A DNA stretch of 64,000 bases from Stercorarius parasiticus (GCA_013396915.1 VWZL01002048.1:1383971-1447970), one strand, 5' to 3'. Counted from the first letter of the stretch, positions 46,669-59,573 are shown. A program made the numbers and translations. The notes: a model not told the origin generated them from the sequence alone.

Positions 46669-49600
46669 CAGTCGGCTTTGGTGGAGGTTGGCTGGCTTAT
46701 ATGAATCCGCTTTGGCAGGGATGGTTTTTCTGTTGTGCTTGGTGAGGGTCTTTTTGGTAGCACATTTCATTTTAAAAATAAAAATTGATAAAACTTTACA
46801 AAAACACCAAACTCAAGACTAAAAAAAAAAAAAAAAAGCTGTTAAGATGTTCTTAGTTTCAAAGCGATCATTTACTTTCGCAGTTTTACTGGGGCAGGGA
46901 AGAGTTTTAACACAATGATGCTTTCATTTTTCTCTTTTTCAGCTTTTAATATTCCTTTCAGCTTCTCATTGTGGTCATCAGTGACTTGTTGTAAAAAGGG
47001 GCCAGTGTTTTTCAGTGTCACATTTCTCCAAGGGCTGCTGCTGAGTATTGAGGAATGTGCATTTTCTTAGAATGAAGTTGTAATCCCGATCGTCCTTGCT
47101 TGGGACATCCCTCTTAGAAGTGCAGTTCTCTTCTCCGATGGCAGAGTTGCCGCAAGAGAAAACAGTGGTTTTATCTGTGGGATTATAATTTTTCTTAAAC
47201 TAACTGTGCGTCAGCTCCAGAACCTGACCCACTGTGAAAATACAGGGAATGTGAAGTTTTTTTCTTGTTGATTATGTCATTTATTTAGGCTGTAACTTGT
47301 TTACAAGGAAAAATATCTTGTTTGTTTGTTTTTGGTTTGGTTTGGGTATTTTTTTTGGGGAGTATGTTTGTTAAGATGACTAGTCTTGGTTTGGAGCTAT
47401 GTTATATTTAAAGACAAAGCAAATATTTTGGTGGTGTTAGGTGTAAAACTTCAAAAATGAAACTGGTTTGGGGAATATTCGTGGAAACATACATCATCTC
47501 AGTCCTGTTGTAGGAAGAATGGGAATTCTTCCAGCTGTGGGAACTAAAGAGATATAAGGTCTTTGAAATAACCCAAAGGCTGTGTGTTCAATGAGGTTAA
47601 ATATAGCTGTAGGTAATAAGACAGATGGGGGGGAGGGGGAATATTAGCAGCAACAAAATGCTTTTCAATTTCAACAATTTAAAAATTCAAGGGAAAACCG
47701 AAGTGCCGTGGTTACAGGGAAAGGCTTTTTAAATTCCCAAGCCCAAAAGCGTATTTTAGGAAAGACTGACTCGTTGACTGTTACGGTTATATAGCTCTTT
47801 CCATCACTGGTCCTCCTTTTGTTTCCATGGCAGCACAAAGGATAACGCTCTTGCAGCTGCCAGTTGCTATTGGAAAATAGATTTTGGGTTTGACCTAAAT
47901 ATCTATTTAATATAGTTCTCAGTAACAGGGCATGGTTTTTCAGCTGTCAAATGTATGTGTGACTCTAATGAGTTTCATCTGGTGCCTTAAAGAAGCTGGG
48001 CTTAGAGCAGGTTTCCCTCTTATAATTAGCAAGTAGGTCTTGCCAGCGATAAATCTGACCAATATCAAACATCTATGTTGGAACTGTAAGAGCCTGTGGG
48101 ATTTTCATCCTTTCTGAGAACACTGGGAGGAACGGAGGAGTCTTTTAAACTGACAGCTCACAAAAATCCCTCTTGTTTTAGGGTTGTAACTGAATTGCTT
48201 TGTGGCAATTTTTGTGACTTATTTTGCAATGTGTGTATTGATCCTATTAACGAAGTGTAAAGACGGTGTCGTGTGTGATGGGACGTAACTTCCCAGCGCT
48301 CTAACCAGAGCCTGGATGGAGTTCCCAGCCCAAGTTGTTCAGAGAAGGGATGTCAGGGCCACGCTGCAGTTCTGATTTTGGGTTAAACTGCGGAAGAAGA
48401 AGAAATGACACTTCTACAACCTGGAGAAAAAGGGGAATGTTTAGAGTTACGTAGTTGCAGCAGTAATTTCTATGTGGTGTAAGGGGAAAGTCGTATAATC
48501 TATAATTCTATCAAACTGAGTGAGTAGGGAGGGGAAAAAACTTAACTTTTCCTCAGACTGATATGGATGGTTTTCTAAAAACTTTATTTGTTACTGCTTT
48601 GTAGTTATTGTTTGTATACAGAACTGAACGTATAAGCAGAGGGGATCCATATCAAATCTGCCTGATTTTTTTTTTAAAGCAAGTATAAGATGAATGAGGA
48701 AAATTAATATATAAAAAAGGCCTTTTGGAATATAGCACGCTCTTCCAAATAGTATTTTATGCAAAGCTTAAAAAAAAGCATGTCGGAGTGTTTTTCTGCT
48801 ATACCGTGTTGGAATTGAGTTGGGGCTTTGACTTGAAAAGCTGGGAGCTGAGTTGGAGAGGATGTATGCTGAGAGATTACCCCTCCTCTGAAAAACGCAT
48901 GTTTTATTAGTATCGCAAGTCTCAACCCAAAAATTGCACGTTTCCCTCTTTGCTGAGAAAATTAGCACATGAGCTTTGGGAAATACGTTCTGAAAGTACT
49001 CCTTTGATATGGCTCCAAGAGAGAGATGTGTGGTTTTATCTGCGACTTTGTGGGCGAGTGCGAACTTGTAGGAATATTTTCTGTGCCTGGTTGCTCTCAG
49101 GTTTTTATTTCAAAGAAGGAAGTAACTCAAAGTACTGCTTGTAATGCAGAAATTATTGAGGGGGGGATCAGGGTGTGATGCAGTTGTTGGTACTTTAACT
49201 TCATTCATGTCTTGTTGAGGGCTCCTGTTCTTATCAAAAAGAAAAGCATCTTTTGCTGAGGGTTTCCAGAGAAATCCCTTGGCTTTGCTTTTTTTTTTAA
49301 TATAGCTTTTCCTCATTTAAAAGGACAGCAAAGGGACTTTGGGATAGCCTCAGGGAAGCTCTTACTAAGAAGCTTTCCAAGAATCATGGAAGATTTAAGT
49401 CTTTTCATGTCATACTGCAGAGACATCTGCCCCGTCTTCGCTCATCCCTCCTTTTGGACAGGTTTGCCATTAGGTTTTCATCTCAATCAGACAAAGAGAA
49501 ATCTGTGAGCTTCTCAGGCCTCGGATTAACTTGCTAGTCAAGGGTGAGATACTTTGGTGACAATAAAGGACAAAACAAGGTTAGTGGAGCAAGGACGGGT

Positions 49601-50445
49601 GCAGTACAAGGAACGAAGCAGCAGCTCCTGTGCTGGCACTGCTGACGGTGGGCTGTGGACCGCCGTGATCGTATTGGGGCAGCTTTGGGTCTCCCAAAGT
49701 GTTACTCATCAGATAACCTTTGTCGGCTCGTGTGGATTTTTTAAGCAAGAGGGACCCAAAGGATGGCGAGGGCAGTATAGATCTAATTGTCCCCAGTTAA
49801 AAGTATTTACTCGGTGGTCTGATGAGCTGCCTTGCTACTGTTGCCCATGGCGGTGAAATGAGTTCATTTAGGTTAGCGGAGGGCCTCCAGCGTTAAAAAT
49901 CAAGTGTGGGATGAAACAGGCTGCTGAACACCTAAGACAGACTTTTCCTGGGGTTGTTTCTGTAATTTCTATGGAACTTGTAAGACTTTTATATGTGACT
50001 TCCCTCCCCTCTTCTGAATCATGAGCGGTTGAATTAACCTTGAACCCGTTGTCTCTCAAGAGCACTTTTTGTTAATATTTATTTAGTTTTTAGTGGTTGT
50101 TACTGTTTTTGAAGAAGGAAATTTGTTTTTCTATTTGGAAAGTTATTCCAAGCAGGACTTGTATATACAGGGGTGAAAGAGTCAGACCTTCTTGGAAGTC
50201 GGCTGCTGTGCTATGCCATCGAGTACATGGATCTTGCCAAAAATGGCCATCGAGTCCCAAGATTTCACCACAATGTTGTGTTAATGGGGAACCAAAATAG
50301 CACGTACACCTGATTTTTAATACTGGAACCAAAGGGTTACTGAACTGAGGTTTTTAAAATAGCCAAGAATCTTATTGTATTTTGTGCTTCGGTGTAATGA
50401 TGTGTAAGTGGAACTGAGAAACTCTAAATGTAGTGGTAGAAATTG

Positions 50446-50486
50446 AAGGGGGGGAAAAAAAAGAAAAGAAAAAAAAGGGGGAAAAA
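50446..50486 (+). repeat. Homopurine A/G tract
   Basis: About 40 bases of uninterrupted A and G, from gaaggggggg through alternating A runs to ggggggaaaaa, with partial mirror symmetry. Confidence 0.8.
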
Positions 50487-52557
50487 TATGAAAAAAATGA
50501 AGGCTTTTTTGTGAAAAAGTAAACTTGGTGAATAAAACACAACCTAACCTGTCTTGGTGCACACTTTAAAAATAAATGATTGACACCATCCATATTTGAA
50601 GCTTTTGATCATTGATGCAGAAATTAAATGAACAGGACGTACAACTGTGATTAATTATTGACAAAAGTCAGTCCTTTCATATATATAGTCTGTAGTTAGA
50701 TGTGAAGGTTGAGTTCACTTGAATTCCAAAGTCAGAAAGTAATGCAAACAAGACTCCAGTTGATCAACTTCATACATGTGGTTCTATTTATTATGCAAAT
50801 CTCTTCCAATACGTTTAAATCAACATGCGGTAGTGGGGCTTTTGTTTCTTCAGCAGAATCTGTTTGTGGACTACTCAATTTGTGCTTTGCAGGCTGCAGT
50901 CTGATGCGTCCAATGTTTCATAGTCACGCTGTAGCTATAAGTTAAGTTTTCTTTACTTAAAAAAAAAAAAAAACAGGCAAACCCCCAAGCTTGTTTGTCA
51001 TGTTCTATCTGCAAGTATTTGACTTTTTCACCTTAACTTCCATTGGGTCTTGGGATTAACTTGGAATAAATCACTTCTTTCTGATGTGTTTGTACTAGAA
51101 CTAAATTAGTTCGCTGGGTACTCCAACGTCCATACAAATGATGGTACATCAACCTGTTTTTGCTAAAGAGACCAGATGTTGTTTCTTGACATGTTCTGTT
51201 TTTAACTGTCATTATTCCTTGTAAACGTGCCAGTGTAAATTATACTGGGGAGGGAAGATTAACTTGTAGATCTCCTAATAGAAGTTTGTTGTTTTGTTTC
51301 GCCTTTTTTTTTAAAGGGCAATTACCTTCTGTAATTTAACTGCAAATAGTATCATGAAATTTCAGTTAAAATGAGTTGGGTTAAGGTCAAGCTTTTTTTT
51401 TAACAGGCATATTTTTACAATAAAATGGTACTTCAAATATTCTCAACTATTTTGGACACTCAAAGCTCCCATACGTAGCAATAACCAGGTACTTAACAAA
51501 AAGGAGAAGGTAGCTCTGTCAAGGAGACCAGCACCATGTCAAGTTAGCGTTATTATATTTCTTTTACCCTGTAGCTGATCAGACTTAAAATGCTTGTATT
51601 TCCCATGGTGAGGGTACTGGTTGCCTGAGACACTTTGTTTTGGAAAGTCGTCGTGTGGGTTCTTGAGGCAGTTCAAGGAAGGAAGGACCGAGCAGGTTGA
51701 ATAAATCCATGCCCTCGGGCTGGATCACTCTGCCTCTGGCCAACTGCCGCCTTTCTGCTTTGTCTTTTGCCTCTTGGCTTTTTGGAAGTTTACCTTTTAT
51801 TGCCTCTCCTATCTGATTTCTGCTTTTAGAATGGAGAGATCTTACAAAATAAGATTTAAGGCTATTAAAAAAAAAAAGTGACGGGGCTTCTGATTACCCC
51901 GTTCTTGTTCTTGTTACCCTTGTGAGTCTAAATGGTAGATTTTTTTTTTTACAGTTCTCCAAGTTGGTAACAGTAATCTGCTCACTCGTCTTTTCTTTTT
52001 AATATTCTGTGGTGATACAATCCAATACTTCTTTCTTTTTATTGAAGCTTGTTGACGTTAATAGAGAGTTCTCATGTTTTTTCACACACATACACCCCAC
52101 AAGTCAGGTATAATACTTGCCTGAGACTAATGGTTTTCCTCGATACCTGAGAATCTGGAGATCAGCTTGGAGCTTTGCTTTCTTAAACCTTTACTAGGTA
52201 AACCAGAATTAACAAGCATTGGGTTGTGGAAGAATTTTTTGTGTGCTGCTTTGTGGTCAGGCCTGACTAACACAAGGCACTGGTTTTAACTGGTGCACAG
52301 CCCCATCCAATATAGACATAGACCTGGGACTTCAGGTTCTGATCAAACTGGACTTCTTCAGATCATGCAACAGGAGCCTAGTGACCATAGTGTCTTCTCT
52401 TGCAGCTGGAATAGCAAAAGGTTAACCCAAGTCTTCAGAGCATCTTAATCTGAGCCTTTGTTTGTCCTTCTCCTTCCAGTGAGTGAGTGGGAGGCAGCTC
52501 AAGATTGTAATATAGCAAAATACTTACTCTTTTCAAAGCGTTTTCATATAAATACAC

Positions 52558-52699
52558 TTATCGTAGAACGGTTCAGGTTGGAAGGGACCTTAAAGCCCAT
52601 CCAGTCCCACCCCCCTGCCCTGGGCAGGGACACCTCCCACCAGCCCAGGCTGCTCAAAGCCCCGTCCAGCCTGGCCTTGAACCCCTCCAGGGATGGGGC
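52558..52699 (-). mobile_element. CR1 LINE 3' fragment, well preserved
   Basis: Contains gttcaggttggaagggacc, then ttaaagcccatccagtccca, a gccctgggcagggacacctc block and the ctggccttgaacccctccag block, all typical of avian CR1 tails in reverse orientation. The insertion is 5'-truncated, as is usual. This is the youngest-looking repeat in the window and the clearest sign of a bird genome. Confidence 0.95.
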
Positions 52700-53573
52700 T
52701 AGTATCCAGCTTGTACACACAAGCTTCTGTTTGTAGCTGAAATAAAAGCAATGTGTTAAATAAAAATGGAGAAGGCTTCCAAATTCATGGCTACTATGTA
52801 ATTAGCAAAAGTAATACATTTAGCGGGGAACAGAGATGCAATGCAAAATACAAGTTTGCTTTGAGATTGATTGTAGTTGGGCACTGGGAAAGCTTGCTTA
52901 CAGCTGATGGTTTCTTAAGTTAGTGAGGATACCATCTGGGGTAGGAAATCGCTTCCAATTTATTTATTCTCTAGATGAAAAGATAAAATGAAATGGCCAT
53001 CTCCTTTCCTGGCTGGTGTATCGGAGGGGAAGCAATGGCTCGCAAAACCTTTGCTTGTTTACGGGCAACGTGGTCAGGCGTAACTTTTCCCCTGTTATTT
53101 TCTATAACATTAGGAGTCGATTGTGACACCGGAACGTCTTCAGCGCTGTTTAATTACTGCGGAGTTGCATTTGATCTGCTTGGTAGGAGCATTATGTGCG
53201 TGCAACACGCAGTCATTCATCTGGGTTGCATGGTTTTGGAGAGGGTTAAATGAGGGTTTGGAGTAATGCTGCTTGGATTTGTAACGGAAACGCCACTATC
53301 TGTTTGCTTTCAGTTGACTAGATCTTTACAGAAGGAACAAAACGATAAATGTTTTTGGAGGTAGAAAAATGGAGCCTTATTTCTATTTTTTTGGTGTGGA
53401 ATTGTCAATGAGTTTGGACCTGGCTGCAGCCCTAAGGACTTCGTTTCTGTTGGGAGCAATGATGAACTTAACTCACTAGTTTTCCAGAAATAACCTCCTC
53501 CTGCTCCCAGAAGTTTTTATTTAATTTCTTAGTAGGTGGCACTGTGGTTTATTTCCGTCTAGATTGCGCTACC

Positions 53574-53770
53574 AAAAAATAGCGTGTTTCTAGAATAAGC
53601 AGATATTCTCCCTGGGCCAGGGATGTTACTACTGACACTGGTAGTTGCAGTTGGTGACATTAAGTATGATGTGCAGTAAAAAATAGCATGTTTTTAGAAC
53701 AGGCAAATAAATATTCTTGTTTACCTGGGTGGAGAACTTGCTGCTGATGGTAGCAATTGCAGTTGCTAGA
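53574..53770 (+). repeat. Diverged tandem duplication, period about 104 bases
   Basis: aaaaaatagcgtgtttctag at 53574 recurs as aaaaaatagcatgttttta at 53678. The similarity continues through aataagcagatattct versus aacaggcaaataaatattct, then cctggg and ggtagttgcagttg versus ggtagcaattgcagttgc. The copies differ by substitutions and small indels, so the event is old. It lies about 370 bases before the AGAP1 exon at 54139. Confidence 0.8.
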
Positions 53771-54138
53771 TGAGCCGTCCAAGGCTTTTCTTGTAGAGAA
53801 GAAATGTATCGTGGTGGATGGGCAGCAGTTTAGCCGTGTACAGACTGGAAGAGTCTTTTCACACCCCAGAAGGACTGGGGTTAGTTTGAGTTTGCTAATG
53901 CCGGTGGAGACGATACAGCTAGACTGGCTGCAGAGAGTGCATCCTTTCTGCAGAATGTTAATTTCTGGTATTCTTGAATTTTTGTATAATTTATCCAAGC
54001 TCCTAGTGTTTTTCACGTTGGACTGTCGGTCTGGTGTGACTTTTGATCTCATGTATCCTAAGTCTTAGCATGAAATTCTGTGCGACAGACCATTAAATGT
54101 CATTATACTGATTTTGTGAATGTTGTCCACTTTTGCAG

Positions 54139-54197
54139 ATGCCTTTGTAAATAGCCAGGAATGGACACTAAGCCGATCTGTACCAGAACTAAAAGTG
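54139..54197 (+). CDS. AGAP1: AGAP1 internal exon before the GTPase-like domain
   Basis: Seen: acceptor ttttgcag|AT and donor AAAGTG|gtgagt bound 59 bases. After the first codon, completed by a G from the previous exon, it encodes AFVNSQEWTLSRSVPELKV. This is the AGAP1 sequence; AGAP3 has S and AGAP2 has V-I in place of the A-F region, so the paralogue call is secure from remembered family sequences. Incoming phase is 1 and outgoing phase is 0, so it joins both the long first exon and the exon at 59574 without a frameshift. Known: this segment directly precedes the GTPase-like domain that opens the shared core (GTPase-like, split PH, Arf GAP, ankyrin repeats). AGAP1 is an Arf1-directed GAP that works with the AP-3 adaptor in endosomal trafficking. 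It is shared by all isoforms, whichever first exon is used. Confidence 0.96.
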
Positions 54198-55379
54198 GTG
54201 AGTTTATATTTACTTCTCTCTTTGAAAATGTTATGCACAAGTAAAAGAATCTTGTAAGCTTCGTTAACTCTACTGTCGGGGGAAAAAAAATACACAAAGC
54301 AATTTTAAAAAGCAAAGCATTTTTCTTCAACAAAACTATCTTTATGAAGTTTATGTGTTTTCCATTTTTATAATCATGCTTCAAAGATCTGTTTTATTTT
54401 ATTGCTTTTTCTGCTTGTTTGGCTACATGAGCCATCTTCCTTGGGTGGCCTTCTGAGTCGGGAAGTCTTACGCTTCTGAGAGAGGGGAAGGGACAGTTAG
54501 CAGGTGATATGTAAAACTCCTTTCTCACTGTAGAACCAGATACGTGTTTCCCTTCTCTTAGGAGAATTTAACTGAATTTATACTGAATAAAAAAAAGAAT
54601 ATTTTGAAGATTCATTAGTGAATCAAAAACTACGTTTTATTATAAGAATGAGCGGTGATTTAATAGCTGCTTACAATAACCTTTCCCTTGGCTGAGCCAT
54701 TTTCCCTATAGGTGGAAGAAAAGGCAAAAACAACACAGAGATAGATTGGGGGAATTTCCCATATTTGTTCTCTTAAACGTTGTGAACGTGGAGGCTGGAG
54801 GTGAGGACTGAAACCTCCTCAGAGTGGATATCAAAACGGCAGCTTGTCAAGCCGGCGGCGCAGAGTTTTTGAGGCCAGATCACTGTGATGTTTACCACAT
54901 GGGAGTCCGGGTTTAATTAAACACCGTTCCTTTCTCAAACCCTACAAAACGACTGCAGTACACAAGGTACAGAACTGGGTATCACCGTTGGTAGGTGTCT
55001 GTGCTCAGCTCCTGTTCTCCAGCTGTACCTGGACAAGCCGCTCTGATCCCAGCACCCGTTTGCTGAGCGGCAAAGTGAATCGGGCAAAGCCGTCTGAGTT
55101 TAGGAGTGGGCAGCTGGGGCCTTGCTTCGCTAGCCCGTTTCTCATGTGGTAAATGTCTTTTTCCAAATCTGAGTTGATAATAGTGTTTACAGAGGGGAGA
55201 GAAAGCATAGATCACTTAACACGATAAATGCACTTAGACAGAATGGCATTTTAATTGAAGCAGCTTCCTCATGGCTGCAGTTATGCTTCTGCTTTGATTT
55301 CAGCAATGCACAAGGTAAGGAAAAGAGAAATATGATAGTCAGTGGATGTAACTATATAATACAAGAAGGGCCTGCAGGG

Positions 55380-55501
55380 AGTCACCATATTCCGCCTGGT
55401 CGTGATCCTGCGTGACCTGCTCTGGGTGACCCTGCTCTGGCAGGGATGTTGGCCTAGGTGATCTCTGGAGGTCCCTTCCAACCCCTGCCATTCTGTGATT
55501 C
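55380..55501 (+). mobile_element. CR1 LINE 3' end, sense orientation
   Basis: Ends with tgctctggcagggatgttgg, then gatctctggaggtcccttcc and aacccctgccattctgtgat, the standard CR1 3' terminus. Only the last 100-120 bases are present. It lies 1.2 kb downstream of the exon at 54139, in the opposite orientation to the CR1 at 52558. Confidence 0.9.
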
Positions 55502-58500
55502 AGTTTAAGCGATGGTGTAATTTGGAAGGCAAATATCTCTCAAAATAGCTTGCATGAGAAAATACTGAGAATTCAGGACTGGAAGGTGTTGGTTGGCTGT
55601 GAGTCCCGTCCACTCTGGTATTAGCTAGCTTATGCTGTGGGGGATCTAGAGAGGGTTTCCGTGTTCATCCCTTCCCCTTCTCTTAGCCCTACCAATTCAC
55701 AACACCCAGCAATAAACTTGCAGGCGAGACCAAAGCTGCAATTATGTGTTATAATACAGAACACAAATGACTGCGGAGCATTAGTCAATGTGCTCGGGGT
55801 TACAGGTATGTCTGTGATTCCACGGCTGCGTTCTGTGGGTATCTTGCCTCCCAGTTGTGTGAACCAGTGGTAGGAAAATAAACTTCTGCTGAAGCTGCTG
55901 TAGAGAATTGATTTTGAGTGGTCAGCATGCACGAGCTGTCCAAGGCTTCAGTTGGTATAATCCTGGATAAAAGCAGAACTCTTGCCATTACAAAAATAAT
56001 AATTTGATTATACCACTGCAAATTATTGAAGCTAGCAGCACCAGCTGGGGCTGTGAACTTGTGCTCCAGCAGAAAGGGCAAATTAGGAACTCCATCTGAA
56101 ATCCACTCCGCCTTTCCTATCCATCCGCCCCTGGGGAGGCACTGGTGCAGTGAGTCATCTCTGTGTCCTTCCTCTGCTTCCAGCCTCATCCTTGGCTCTT
56201 GCTTATGGCCGAGGATGTTAAAAGCCAAACCTGCCTCTTCTGCCACAGTGCTATCGTTAGAGTCACCACGAAGGGTGACGGTGGGTGCGTTGCTCTAGCT
56301 TGTGGCTGTCGGGGGTGTTGGAAGCATGAGAAGCGTGGGGGTTATTTCCCCCAGTGGCTGTGCAGTGCAGCAGTGCAGGTGGGGAGGTGAGGCTTAACGT
56401 TGCAAGTTTATGAAGGAGCCCCAGCTTTAGCTGCTCGAGTGGGCTGCACTCTTCAGGAGAAGGTGGTTATTAGCACACTGGGAGAGATTGTCTTCTCTAT
56501 AGAGGCTGGGAGAGTTTTAAATTGAGGTGGTGGTTGGATTTCTTACAGCGGCTGTTGTTATACCCTTAGGCTCTACGGAAGTTGAAGGGGAATAGAAATG
56601 GACTGTGGGAAAGCAGCAAAAGCGCACAGCCTTGCAATAAAGAAAAGCCAACGGCTGTATTTTTCAACATACTTTTGAGGAAAGAATACCAGTCTTTGCC
56701 TCCTTTTTTAGCAACACGCATTGGGCTTGATTTCTTTCCAGTTTTCAGAAGGATATTTATTTCTGCTGATCAGATACTACCACAGAGTTTTACTTACGGA
56801 TGTTGATGCTCTTCTCATGGTCAAGAGCGTGCTCGGCCAGCTGGGTGAGACCAGTCCCTTTCCTGAGCGATGGTGGTGTTCCTGGATCCCCTTTATCCAA
56901 ATGTAAAATAAGGATGTGTTAGACAGAATAAATATGAGATCTTTTTGGACAAAATAACTATAATTCGTTCCAAAAAAATATGCAAAGCACAGTCAGGCTT
57001 CTGTGCTGGAGAGCTTTAAAATGCCAAATACCATCAATACATTTATGCATTTTTACAAACAGGCTTTAGTAGGATGTGGGCATAGTTGTTTGGATTTATT
57101 TTATCTGGCACATGCAAATAAATGATTCAGTGTTGCACAAGTCATAACTGACAGAGCCTTGCGTTGTAGCCTTGTTAGCTGAATTTTCTCATTTCTGAAC
57201 CGGGTTATGGTGGTATTTTTGTTCCCGTAACATGCTTGTCATAACTTCGTGCATTTCATATGTGTCCATAAATAAATACAAATGACTCAGATTGTTTGTA
57301 CATAAAATATGACAGGAATATGACTGCTCTGAAAACATGCTGGCATATTTGTCGTACTGGGAGGGATCATCCTTAAAACAAGTATTAATCCTGATTAAGA
57401 GAGTAACTGTCGTTAAAAGTCAGATTTTTCCAGTGTAAAGTTTGTTGTTCCTAGTTTTCAGAGGTTAATAGGTGCAGAGATCCAGAGCAGTAATGCCAAG
57501 CACTGCACTGAATAATAGAAGGCCGATTCTGCTAAGTTTTAATTTCACGTACTGGTTTCACATCTGGTAGAAAAGAGATGGCTGCCTTGTCTCTTCAGAT
57601 GCGGGCGCTGAGGTGAGAGCCTAAGGAATCCTCTCTCTTCCCAGATGAGAAGAGGAGGTGAATGTCTCCTGAATGCTTTCTGAAGTAGTTGTCTAGGGAA
57701 GAAATAAAGCCATACCACAAAACTAGATTTTTATAGCCAGGTTTGAGGAACCTTGCTTTCGATTCTTACGATTTTTGAGAAGTTAACATTAGTATTCCAA
57801 CACAAAGCTGATTGTGTTTATGCTTTTTTCATAAGACCTTGTGTCTTTTCTTTTCCCTGCCTTTTCTGCCCTGCACACCCCCAAGTTAGGTCCTGTTTTT
57901 GTCTTGTTTGCTATTACTTTTGAGTTATGTTTTGGGGTTTTTCTTTTTTCGTTCACTGTAGCCCACGCTGTTCATCACGCTTAAAGCCCGTGCTGTCGTA
58001 GGGGCTGGAGGGGGATGCGAGACTTCCTTCCATTTGCTCTCCATTTGAGTTGCTGCTTTATCTGAGCTGTTCTTGCACATCAGCTGGAGAGATAAAGTGG
58101 GCATCCTTTGCAGCACTGTTACCTTTGTCTTAATTGAAGGGTGTGCTGCGTTGTAAAGAACAAATAATTGTTTTGCTCCCCATTCCTCCCACCCCCGACT
58201 CCAAAACTGTCATTAGATTAGTGTAAGGTGGCACCACTGTGTGTTGGTTTGAGTAATTTTTGATAAGGAGGATAGTTGCTCACCAATTGGGATTACGAAA
58301 ATGGAGTAGAGAGTGCCTGTTAATGTGTGACTTGTTCATGCTGCCTCTGTCATTTGGCAAACTTGGATCAGCAGAGTTCATTCTGTCTCCAGGGATCTCA
58401 TGTTCTGAACCTTTTGGTTAGGGTCAAGATAAACATGTAAGAACGGAGTAGGCTTAGGTTTGTTTAAAGGACAAAATAAATTCCCATCTCCTCCCCCAAG

Positions 58501-59100
58501 AATGGAGTAAGCAGAACGTCCCCAGAGTTGTGTTCAACGGGGAGATCTGAATAAGCAGATGACAACTGAGCAAGAAAAAAAGACGATTATTTAAAATATG
58601 GAGAAGGTATGTTCTCCAAGCCTCCTGTCCCCTGGACTGTGCAGAGCAGGGCAGGCAGCCAGGCTTGGATCCTGCTTGTTCCATCTCTGTCTGCTTTTGG
58701 TTGATGGTTGGGCCCGGGCACAAATCAGCAGGACTTGTCTTGGCCGGCAACACAAGGCCGTGACCTGAAAGGGACGGCTTGGTTGGTATGGTGGAGCAAT
58801 GCAGCCTTCATAACTCCCGCGCACCCCTTCTAAAGCAACAAAAAAAGCAAATCTCTAAGTCTTTGGCATTTGAGCACCTCTGGGAAAAAAAACTGTTTTG
58901 GTGATGGGCTGCATTCTGCTACTTCTGCCTGGGTTTTGAAAGACAAATGCTAGCTCATCAGCTTAACAGAAAAATCACACGTGCTTCTGTTTGACTGTCG
59001 GATGTTGCCAATGCTGCAGGAGTTTGGGCGTTGGTAAAGCTGGTAAAGTAAGGGACTTCAAGTCATCGTTGACATGCCAAGATCTATCTGCCTGTGGCTG

Positions 59101-59130
59101 TATATATAGAGATATATCTCTCTATATATC
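59101..59130. repeat. AT-rich palindrome
   Basis: agagatatatctct (59108-59121) is a perfect 14-base palindrome flanked by tatata on both sides, with a two-base slip between the outer arms. Confidence 0.8.
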
Positions 59131-59573
59131 TGTCTCCCTGTACCTATCTGATGTGGGCGCTTAAGTAGCGAGGCAGCGTGAATCGCATGCCGGGTAGCCT
59201 ACAGAGAGGTATGAGAATTTAGTGATGTTTTTATGTTTTTCACTAGAGGTGACAAGCTTGCTCTGAGCTTCAGGCTTCTTCCCTGCAGTCTATATATTGC
59301 CTGATGTTCCCACTTAGCACTAGTGGTGAGATAAAAAAGGAGTGCCGCTAACATAAACTGGTTTTGGTTCATACGTTTTGTCATGTATATGCTCTCCTGT
59401 GCCTTAACTTTTTGGCAGGTGCTTTATCTGTTGATATACTTCAGAGTGTTTTTGTTGTGTGGGCTTTTTCCTCGAGTGCGGAGAAGTTATTTCTGCATTA
59501 AGATTTTTCTTGAATGTACTGTTTTCTGTGGAGATTAACTGGAGTTTAACTTTCTCCTTTTCTTTTTCCCCAG

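Larger units (their letters stand above)
22728..54138 (+). other. AGAP1: AGAP1 intron (31.4 kb) after the long first exon
   Basis: Begins gtgccc and ends ttttgcag. No further coding exon of AGAP1 belongs here, because the first-exon donor and the exon at 54139 join directly in frame. Contents: G-quadruplex candidates at 25168, 43839 and 46642, a 58-base-spaced duplication near 34.6 kb, a purine tract at 50446, a CR1 fragment at 52558 and a 104-base tandem duplication near 53.6 kb. The intron is otherwise single-copy-looking, with stretches that may be conserved regulatory DNA (see findings). No nested gene was recognised. Confidence 0.85.
54198..59573 (+). other. AGAP1: AGAP1 intron (5.4 kb)
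   Basis: Begins gtgagt and ends with a pyrimidine tract and ccccag. It holds one sense-oriented CR1 tail (about 55380-55501), an AT palindrome at 59101-59130 and no recognisable exon. Confidence 0.9.

Noticed and set aside
46812..46830. A17 run as a possible processed-pseudogene tail
   Set aside because: No upstream coding similarity or target-site duplication could be identified.
52458..52736. Open frame over the CR1 fragment
   Set aside because: It reads the antisense of a truncated LINE tail, which has no coding role.
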